Origin: Lingula anatina
Taxonomy: Eukaryota > Brachiopoda > Lingulata > Lingulida > Lingulidae
Assembly: GCF_001039355.2 (NCBI RefSeq)
Contig: NW_019774580.1
Span: 238,446-292,576, forward strand
Direction: 5' to 3'
DNA length: 54,131 nucleotides
Shown here: one piece after another, positions 46,301 to 54,131 of the stretch
Layout: each line of letters starts with the position of its first letter
How positions within the stretch are numbered: the first letter of the stretch is position 1
Translations under genes and position numbers: made by a program
The notes under the pieces: model-generated
Told to the model about the DNA's origin: nothing
Database searches by the model: none
What the model saw: the letters and a program-made list of their open reading frames with translations, nothing else

Positions 46301-48438
46301 TTTGATGAGGAGATCAGCAAGCGTGATTTGGACGAAGAGGAGAAAGCGTAAGTATTTCTCTTCTTATTATTATTTTATTTATTTATGTATTTATTATTAT
46401 TATTGAATTTTTAGACATTACTCGAATTTTGTGGCGTGCATGACAAGGGCCGGACTTAGTCATCTTTTTAATATGACCAGTGACTAGGGGTGAGGGTTGA
46501 ATGGAGTTTATCGTCTCATAAAATATTCTTAACTGTTTTTGTACATAGTCAAATAGATTTGAAGTTATTAGCGTATGAATATTAAAGGCGGTAAGTGTTT
46601 TATCAGTTATAAACATTTTGTTTTGCAGCGTCCTTCGTGCTGTTCAGACCGATGTTGGAAAGCAGTTGGAGTCTGCTCTCCAGAAAACTGTTAACCAAAT
46701 AAACGACGCCGTTGAACACGGAAAGAAGGTATCAAAAAAGTGTTTGCCATGACACGCTGTGGGATTTAGTTTTTAAGACAAAATATGAACTTAACACATT
46801 CACATGCGACTTTTGTATCTTAATACTTTCGACTTATCATCAACCTATTCACTTTTTGACTTTCAGTTATCGAGGAATACTTTTCGTTAACGTTTTACAT
46901 ATTTTGTTGTTTTAAGAGCTAAGGTATCTTAGTTGTTTTTAAAAGCATTTAAATTTATACTTCAACAGAAAAAAGTGAATTAACCGCATTTTGCTGTGAC
47001 TTATAAAACATTATGATCTCCCTTTTTGACTGTTGATTATAAATTTATTATTTTTCATATTCCTAAATTTCTGTTTTCAGAAGAGCTTATAAAACGTGAC
47101 AATTAGTCTATAACAATCGATCTTCAGGTTACTGACGACATGCTGCAAAAGCTCGCTAACTACACCGAACTGTTAAAGGAAGAAGGCAGAGAAGCTTACA
47201 ACGACGCCAAGAACATCCATAACAAACTCACAGCTGACGCCAAGAAAGCCATTGAAAGTACTCTTCAACAATTACAGGGCATCAGAGAGAACTTCTATAA
47301 AGCATTTAAATCTATGTTTGACAACTTTTTCGGGTTTTTCAAAGGAATTTTCGGTATGTTTTGGTTTTTGTTTTGTAGATTTACTCGTGACAATGTATTT
47401 ACTTGATTGGCATATCTTCAAGCTTTATTTCCATTTTAATAATCCGAAAAATTACAATACATTTCAGGCTTTAAAACATTATAAACATTTTGAAACTTAT
47501 TTTAAAATAAATAAAAGACAATGTTTACAAAAATAAATGTGAAGTTTAATATTTCCTCCACTAACATACGTAGGCAAACTACCAATAATGGTCCTACCAC
47601 AGCAGATTTTTGTGAAAAGATGACCAACTCTTGGTTTAATTCTTTAAGCTTAAAAATGTCTCCAAACCTGAAACGCATAACCCTTGAACATCCGCCATCC
47701 CCATCCCACGTGCACCTCACTAAAAAACCTACGCCCATCAACGGGTCTATCTGAACGCCCCCCCCCCCACCTAAAAAAAAACAAAACTTTTTCATAATAA
47801 AATGGAAAACTGGTAACAAAGCAACCGTAGCATGTCCAAAACTGTGATTTTCCCCATTTCCTTTTTTTAATTGCATTTTTTATTTTTTCAGGAAAACGTG
47901 CAACTAGAGCCCTTTGGGCTAAATTCGTGGACAGCTTGCAGTCAGTATTTGCAAAGTTCAAGGGTCAATACGATGATCTTGCTAAATTCGTCAAGGAAAA
48001 ACTTGGGGCAGGAGTGGATGAAGCCAGAGGACACGTGGAGAACATCAAGCTGATGACTGCGACCGTAAGTAAACTTTGTACTTGTTTGAATCATTTTGAA
48101 GACATGCACATGTATGCTTAGGTCTAGGACCCAATATAATGTAAGTGTTGTTAGGGCCTAGCTTAGGTCTTTTAACATAGACTTTTTTATTCGTTATTAT
48201 ATATAATTCCATCATACTGCAGACATGCCAGATTATAGTGTCCAAGTGGCATCCCACACCATTTCCCACTGAGCCATGCTAATTCTCAAAATATAATATC
48301 TTCCGCATTACTTCACAGGGGGTTCTTTTTTCAATATATTACATTTATATTACCATGGTTTATTACTAGGTTCTTAACAACACTCAAGAAGCTGGAGAAG
48401 CCAAGTTGAAGGAGCTAAAGGAGGTGGTTGAAGTCTGA
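46254..48438 (+). CDS. Cassette B of the secreted amphipathic-helix gene, homologous to cassette A
   Basis: Exons: 46254-46347, 46629-46728, 47128-47353, 47892-48064, 48370-48438. The second exon is exactly 100 nt, like its cassette A counterpart, and aligns with it: VLRAVQTDVGKQLESALQKT versus IARATQTALGQALEEQLKNV. The third ends FYKAFKSMFDNFFGFFKGIF, with GKR after the intron, as in A. The fourth (WAKFVDSLQSVFAKFKGQYD) and the last are strongly helical. The first exon begins in the same phase as the exon after the signal peptide in A. No second signal exon was found between the cassettes, so B may be spliced to exon 43460-43523. The last exon reads into TGA at 48436, but the +1 frame continues LKSDLGDLWTQLNTAIKNIG to TAA at 48488, so a one-base indel near 48424-48427 is likely. 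Confidence 0.7.
47504..47891. other. Intron between cassette B exons 3 and 4
   Basis: Contains aataaataaaa (near 47509) and a poly-C run (about 47758-47769). Open frames on both strands here are not considered coding. Confidence 0.5.
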
Positions 48439-48490
48439 TCTGGGGGATTTGTGGACCCAGCTGAATACTGCTATTAAGAACATAGGCTAA

Positions 48491-48660
48491 GAAGAAAAAA
48501 CCAACAAGAACATTCCTGAATTTTGATGTTTTTTAATATCTTGATGAGCATTATGCATTTAACATTGACAAAATGCAAGATGGCATGAAATAAAACAGAA
48601 TTCAAATTGATTTTTCTTTTAAAGTTTAGTTTTATGTTCAATACAGTTATGGCCTCATGG
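48491..48660. other. 3' flank of the secreted-protein gene
   Basis: Begins immediately after the +1-frame TAA. Contains a likely poly(A) signal (gaaataaaac near 48588). Confidence 0.5.
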
Positions 48661-48799
48661 CAGGTGCGGATTGAGGCTGTCTTCTGGGTTTTCATGTTTA
48701 CATTGACGGGTATCTAATTTTTTTCAGTCAAAAATGGAGGATGTATCAACAAAGATAATTTGAAAGACTGTCAGGAAATACATCTAGATCCACCCCTAT
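48661..48799 (-). mobile_element. CAGGGGYGGAT MITE family, copy 5 (inverted, shortened)
   Basis: It reads caggtgcggattgaggctg, then tcttctgggtttt, tacattgacgggtatctaat, tcaaaaatggaggatg and ttgaaagactgtcagg, ending gatccacccctat. The ggaagacggtcagattt segment of other copies is missing. Confidence 0.65.
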
Positions 48800-49562
48800 A
48801 TTTGAACAATTATTCCTACCAGTACTATTGCAGGGGCTGCATTACTACCATAATGTATTGAATGCAGTTGCACAATACTAAAAAGATTAATGAAACTGCC
48901 AACTTTGCCGCTCATTTACCACTTTGAAATAATTGAAAAAGGATCACACTGCAAGATATTTCAACCAGCTAGCAGGAAGCATTATTCAATATGAATGCTA
49001 GAATACACATTAGAGTATCTAGGTCTTGACATTAGTTGCAATAATATATATATGAACAAGGTTTATGTGAAGGAGAAAATATAAAATGAAATATATTAAA
49101 ATGGTAAGGGTTTTTGCCCACATAATTTCTTTATCCTACAAAACTTTTTATATTTTCCATCCAGACCTTAAAGATGAAAAACTCCTTAAATAAAAGTTAA
49201 TTGAGCCATGATATGCGAGTAGGACAAAAAATTTTCTTTGAAGAATATTCGTTTTGGCAGGCAAAACTTGTAAATGATAACTTTATTAAACAGTAAAAGC
49301 AACAAGAAAGAAGCAAAAAGGACAATATGCAATGCACAAATTTGATTCAACTATATAAGAATCGTTCTTCTTTAATGTGAAACGGTACACCATTATTTAA
49401 AATGCATGATCTTTATAATCTTGTCCTTGAACTTTTGCTCAATTACCTCAAAACCAAAGAAAATTTCTTCTTTTTCCTTTAAAAGCAGGAATTATTGGTT
49501 TCAGCTATACAGAATTGGATCAAGCTTTCTCTGAGCTACCACAAGCATCACAGTTGCTGATT
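48800..49562. other. Intergenic DNA between the secreted-protein gene and ACP1
   Basis: AT-rich; no exon or RNA gene recognised. Confidence 0.45.
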
Positions 49563-49661
49563 CATGTGTATCACTCTTCTAGGCTGCTATATGCCTTTTT
49601 TTAGAACAGCTTTATGACCTCCAGAAACCTGCTGATACAGTGTATACCCTCTTAAAGCCAC
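49563..49661 (-). pseudogene. Decayed tandem duplicate of ACP1 exon 6
   Basis: The unit starting catgtgtatcactcttctag at 49563 repeats at 49662 with about 99 bp spacing. On the minus strand, the copy resembles the true last exon (gtatatcagcaggtgttg versus gtatcagcaggtttctg; aaagcttttctagaag versus aaagctgttctaaaaa) but contains indels and changed codons. It lies just 3' of the real exon. Confidence 0.8.
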
Positions 49662-49677
49662 CATGTGTATCACTCTT

Positions 49678-52600
49678 CTAGGCTGCCATGGCCTCTTCTA
49701 GAAAAGCTTTACAACATCTCAACACCTGCTGATATACTCTCTCAAAGCCATCTTCCCCTCCCTAGAGAACACAAAAAATTGACTCATCTAAATGAAAGAC
49801 TGACACCTAATTCAGAACACACATGCACACAAACAATACACAACTAAAACAACTCTGATGTTCTTACTTTTCAACAAAATAATAAACACTATAACATGAA
49901 ACAAAAATATGAAATGTTAAGTTAGACAGAATCTTTATGTTCAAGGTCTGCACAAATTTCATTTGAATGCGCAAAACTTTTGAGAATATATCATTGCAGA
50001 AAAATTTAATGACACTAACTAAACATTTTAATAATTGTATAACTATATAAATATGAAAACACTGACTCACATAGTATGGGTCCACTATAATCAGCTGTTT
50101 TTCTGGGTCATATTCCCCTAAAAGTTTCACTGTTGCTGTGCTGTCCTTGGGCATTTTTTTCTTTATTTCTCTGCAAACATAAATTTCATTTTAAAAAGGA
50201 ACAGAGGGAGTAACATGCAATTATGTATTTTTAATTTCAAAATATACAACCTTATTTTTTTCAATGAAAAAAGATGTTAATTTCGATTTTAAACTAAGCT
50301 GGATGAAAAGTTGCAAGTTTTATCAATAATGCTATAATTCTGAGAATAAAAGAATAAAATTAAATATGTATTTATGAATAAATAAAAGAATTCCCATGGG
50401 TGCAACAAACTTTATATTATTTTCGTCCATTCCTAGGATGTATTGGAATTTGCTGAAGTCTGCTTTCTCCAGCTGAAAAAACAAACTCCAATTTTAATAG
50501 TAATAGTATGTAATATTAAATAAAAAATTAATGGTTTTTCTTGTGGACAAAAAGCAAAATTATATTTTGCTTTAATTCCATTTAATACTTTTCACTAAAT
50601 ATTTTTCCTCCTCGTCAGTTGGTTATTTACAAGGAACAATTTGACATAAAAGGCCATACTTTTACAACTAAAAGAGTTATATTTGTCCTGTCTTCCAAAA
50701 TAATGCATGCCAAATAAAAGTTGCATAACATCATGAATTTTGTTTAAAAAAAAAAGATATTTGAATAAACTAAATGACCGCAAGTAATTTTCTTTTATAC
50801 CTGTCTACCACGATGGTAAGTCTCAAGTTTGTGTTGTTTTAAACACTCTCTTGCTCTCTTGTCTGGTTTCTCACCAATATGCCAATGTCCAATACCACAG
50901 CTGTCTATTAGCCACTAGAAGATTTTTAAAATAATTACCTGTGTAACAGTAATTATGTTACTATTTAACTGAACTTAGAATTGTTTTGCAATTATCACTT
51001 TACATGTATCATACCATATCTTTTATCACAACTTATATTTGATTTTTTATACATTTTTGCATTTTATGCATTTTTGCTGGCACATTCTGAAATGTTCTAT
51101 TTCTAGCTTTTTTCTGTTTAAAAAATGAAGTTAACTTGCATGGTAAAAAAATGAAAAAGACAAACTAGCCTAAGAGCCTTGTCTTTTTTTAAATAAATAT
51201 TTTAAAATATTATAATTAATCTAATAAACTTTGCAGAAGACTAACAAATAGAGGTTTAAGAGGATGGTATGATATAAATTTCATGATGATTGCAATTCAA
51301 TCCAATACCTCATGCATGTTAGAATAATAAGCCTGTTAGAATAGAAGACTAACCTGCCTGGCTATGTGGTTAGAAGACTTGCCATAACGATGTAAGCAAT
51401 CTATACCTCTGGAATCAGGAGAACTCCCAATATTCCAGTCAGATGTCCCAGCACTGTCTACCACCCACTGAAGTAAACAATACATGTACTGGTACAAAGC
51501 AAGGCAGGCTCAGTCATTTGCTCACACATCAATAGATAATGTTGCTTGTTGCATTTGAATTGAGAGCATGTATAGCAGTTTTTTTCAAGCACATACACAA
51601 TACTGAGTCAATAGCAAAAAAAATTAATTAATTAATTAATTAATAATAATAATAATAAATAAATAAATAAAATTTAAAAATAAAGCATCCATGAGATGAT
51701 TGTAGTTAAACTCACAGCCTTAAAACCAAAGGAGGAAGTGCAACATTGTGTATTGTGTATGCTAAAAAATCTGAAAAACGCACATTTCTACATAAATGAG
51801 CAAAAATTGCTATTGTTGTACAAAGAAGAGAGTTCATCTATATCATAAATACCAAGGAAGGTAGAAGAAAAATGTCAGACTGGTCTATAACCAACTGTAC
51901 AAGCTGCCACAACATGAAATACAAGCTAACAGTTAATTTTCAACCAAAAAGACATTTATCAACTGGTAGATAAAACAAATTTGAATGAAAAACAAACATA
52001 TACTTGTACATGCCCTAAACTGCATGCACTCACTAAGGAATTCACATATACACACTTGTCACACAAAATATGCTGGTAAAATACACTTATAGCATAAAAC
52101 TGACCTCCCTACCCATGCAGTCAACCACCAACTGTTTGCATTCTTTGCCCTCAAATTTTTTATACTTCATAAGTTTGGCAACAGTAAAAAAATATTTTGA
52201 AATTTTAAGCATAATGACCATTTATTGTGGAATCTCCTAGCTGACCTCTTATATTTTTCTCTGAATTTTGTTTAGAACTATGTATAAACAGATGAGCACA
52301 CTGTATGCAATCACTTAGGAGTACAGGTATTGTTTGTCTTAAACAATGGGTACTAGTATATTGCAACAAGAATGATGGGTGTCTAAAATTATTGCACAAT
52401 GATTTAATTCGAGACACAATGACTGACAGTTGGGCTATTAGCAAGGCTCCAGAATCTTTACTAACAAATTGCACATAGGGTTTTTACATTTATTCATGTC
52501 CTAAACACACACATATATATAATAGTATATCATATTTTTAAAATAAAGATATGGGGATATTTATGCCACAGGTCAAAATAGCACTGTTTCAAGATTAGAA

Positions 52601-52867
52601 AATAATCAGAATGCAAGCAGTTCAAATAAAAATTAGCTGCCAAGTGAAGAAAAAGCATTGCTGAATGTATTTCTCAGTTTGTAGTTTACTAGATTGGTGG
52701 CTGTTAGGTACCATAAAACTGAGAATGCCATGAATTTTTAAACAAAATTCCATAAACAGTACAGGGGTATATACATTCCCTCTGAAACCAAAGTTGAAAC
52801 CAACAGCATTATCCATTTTCAAAAATGCAAAAAAAAAAAATAATAATAATAATAATAATAAAAAATA

Positions 52868-52912
<45 letters not shown>

Positions 52913-53661
52913 AAATAATAAAAATAATAAACAAAAAGTGTCATCATATCTATGTGGCAAATTTGTTCATAGATTTGCTTCTGTAAAACAAAAGATAAAA
53001 TCATATTATCATTTATGTATATTTCTTCGGTGTACAAGCATGTTATCTGCATATCTATGTTTATCAATTTGATTTTGTCTGTACATAGCAATTAAAATAA
53101 AATGATGGTTCAAGTTACTGATGTCTAACATTAGTTATAGGTGATAGCTGAACCCGGCCTTGAAGTGGAAGGGAGGCGGGCAGCTTTCTTTTGATCAGGA
53201 ACATGTACAAGTACTCAGTGGTTCTACTATGTATAGAAACCTTTTTCAGTCTATATTAATTCTAAAACTTTTTTTTTCAAACAGGGACCTTTTTTCAAGA
53301 AATTTTCATATTCTTACTACCCTAAAGTGTCTTATTTAAGTTATTACATGTGGAAAGTGTTTTCAATGTTGAAAGTGTTTTCACTGAGTAAATTGTCCTA
53401 GCTTACTAATTTGAATATCAGAGATACTGTTCAAAGTCACCACGTAGCTGAATAAGGAAGACATTGAAAACCAAAGACCTTTAAGTTTGAGGGACATACG
53501 AGCACAATTTAACTTAAGTGTAAACAAACCGTAAGACCTAACGCCAACCCCCCAAAATGACGCTTGAATCGACTTTGGTTCACTAACCTGGTCTTCCAAT
53601 CCTTTGAACATTACTTCATCTCGGAAAACAGCTTCAGCTATTGGAGATCTACAGATATTCC
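49678..53661 (-). CDS. ACP1: ACP1, low-molecular-weight protein tyrosine phosphatase, exons 2-6
   Basis: Exons in coding order: 53588-53661, then 51354-51467 or 50801-50914 (alternative exon 3), 50411-50472, 50071-50170, 49678-49761. Exon 2 reads GNICRSPIAEAVFRDEVM: the second half of the CxxGNxCRS phosphate loop, including the conserved Arg. The catalytic Cys would be in exon 1, which was not found, so it probably lies beyond the window. Later segments match the family: DFSKFQYILGMDENN, LLGEYDPEKQLIIVDPYY (general-acid Asp and the regulatory tyrosine pair) and FERVYQQVLRCCKAFLEEA before the stop. The enzyme is a cytosolic phosphotyrosine phosphatase of about 158 aa in vertebrates. Confidence 0.93.
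50801..50914 (-). CDS. ACP1: ACP1 alternative exon 3, downstream version
   Basis: 114 nt, phase 0 at both ends, acceptor cttctag, donor CAG|gtataa. Encodes WLIDSCGIGHWHIGEKPDKR, then ARECLKQHKLETYHRGRQ. It replaces the sister exon at 51354-51467 without changing the frame. Confidence 0.88.
51354..51467 (-). CDS. ACP1: ACP1 alternative exon 3, upstream version
   Basis: 114 nt, phase 0 at both ends, acceptor tacttcag, donor CAG|gttagt. Encodes WVVDSAGTSDWNIGSSPDSR, then GIDCLHRYGKSSNHIARQ. Closer than its sister to the human 'DSGAVSDWNVGRSPDPR' version. Confidence 0.88.
51468..53587. other. ACP1 intron 2 with microsatellites
   Basis: Holds an (attaatta)n/(aat)n/(aaat)n tract at about 51625-51675 and a long (AAT)n tract at about 52840-52930. 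Open frames in this stretch are low-complexity artefacts of these repeats. No exon was found. Confidence 0.6.
52840..52930 (+). repeat. (AAT)n microsatellite
   Basis: About 90 bp of taataataat units with aaataaat interruptions. Minus-strand translation gives poly-Ile/Tyr/Leu runs that are not real proteins. Confidence 0.95.
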
Positions 53662-54131
53662 CTAAATTACAAAAACAGGTAATTACACACCGCTAACCAG
53701 TAAATGACGGGTAAACGCTGAACCGTACGGTCAACACACTGTAGCGAGCGCAGACGTCCCTAGGTGGCGTTAGTTGTTCTATTTCGCGAAGCGCCATTAA
53801 AACTGTCCCCAGAGTATCAGATTTCAACCCGCTCTTACAATGCACGGCGTGTCTCAACTACTGCATCGGGAACAACCCTACCTTAACACGTGATAGAGAA
53901 CAGCTGTTACTTCCTTTTGGGTATTGTTTTCGCGATCTACGAGAGGTCAGAAGTGAAAATTTTTAAGGGCAAACTTTTAAACTGATTTATTTTTTGAAGT
54001 CGGCAAAGGGCGGCAAGACAAAATATATGCCATGTAGAAGAACAAGGACTAAGGTTTCTAACCAACATTTCAGATTTTTGGGCAAATTTGGGCAAATATT
54101 TTTTTTGTAATTTATTTCAACGCCCCCCCCC
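53662..54131. other. ACP1 intron 1 (partial) and right window edge
   Basis: The expected exon 1 motif (VLFVCLG) was sought on the minus strand and not found. The 53700-53900 part is GC-richer with CpG-containing words (gtagcgagcgcagacgtccc), which could be a promoter or CpG-rich 5' region. The window ends in a poly-C run. Confidence 0.4.

Noticed and set aside
47502-47961. Minus-strand frames of 103-124 aa in the cassette B intron
   Set aside because: They run across a poly-C tract, an intron and an exon on the opposite strand, without motif or splice support.
52622-53091. Frames rich in Ile, Tyr and Leu near 52.9 kb
   Set aside because: Translations of an (AAT)n microsatellite.
53700-53900. 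CpG-containing stretch as ACP1 exon 1
   Set aside because: No frame encodes the expected VLFVCLG with a donor after the first Gly base. Exon 1 is presumed outside the window.

Overview
The window is animal nuclear DNA: AT-rich, with short exons bounded by GT-AG introns, many foldback and TIR transposons, and an assembly gap. I place it in a protostome, most likely a lophotrochozoan such as a mollusc, brachiopod or annelid. The main clue is a nuclear-receptor zinc-finger exon with the P-box CEACK, known from protostome receptors with two DNA-binding domains. This placement is an inference.

Layout. 0.7-2.8 kb: a non-autonomous DNA transposon with long terminal inverted repeats. 3.9-4.3 kb: a PIF/Harbinger transposase fragment and a CAACGTTG-rich repeat. 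4.58-4.81 kb (-): one nuclear-receptor exon. 8.1-13.0 kb: degenerate ~330 bp and 160 bp repeats plus MITEs. 14.03-14.78 kb (+): a probable two-exon gene for a 70-aa single-pass membrane protein. 17.80-19.58 kb (-): TMEM223, complete in three exons. 20.18-28.84 kb (+): PPP1R21, complete in 20 exons (781 aa; human is about 780), head-to-head with TMEM223. 30.91-35.35 kb (-): the C-terminal half of TTC27 in ten exons, convergent with PPP1R21. 35.7-42.8 kb: a transposon cluster holding a second damaged copy of the TIR element, a 252 bp foldback MITE, a duplicated 650 bp block, a Penelope-like GIY-YIG fragment, LINE fragments and a 758 bp gap. 43.16-48.49 kb (+): an unrecognised gene for a secreted, amphipathic-helix-rich protein, built from two tandem homologous exon cassettes. 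49.68-53.66 kb (-): ACP1 (low-molecular-weight protein tyrosine phosphatase), exons 2-6, with two mutually exclusive 114 bp versions of exon 3.

Housekeeping genes here serve mitochondrial cytochrome oxidase assembly (TMEM223), endosomal mRNA transport (PPP1R21), a TPR co-chaperone role (TTC27) and phosphotyrosine removal (ACP1). The least familiar item is the secreted two-cassette gene. It has a TATA/Inr promoter, one signal-peptide exon whose splice phase fits either cassette, and a GIFGKR (Gly-Lys-Arg, amidation-type) motif at the same intron in both cassettes.

A recurrent pattern is local duplication of exon ends in three genes: PPP1R21 exon 7, cassette B exon 1 of the secreted gene, and ACP1 exon 6. 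Exon joins were assembled by eye from splice signals, phase and remembered homologs. No searches were run.
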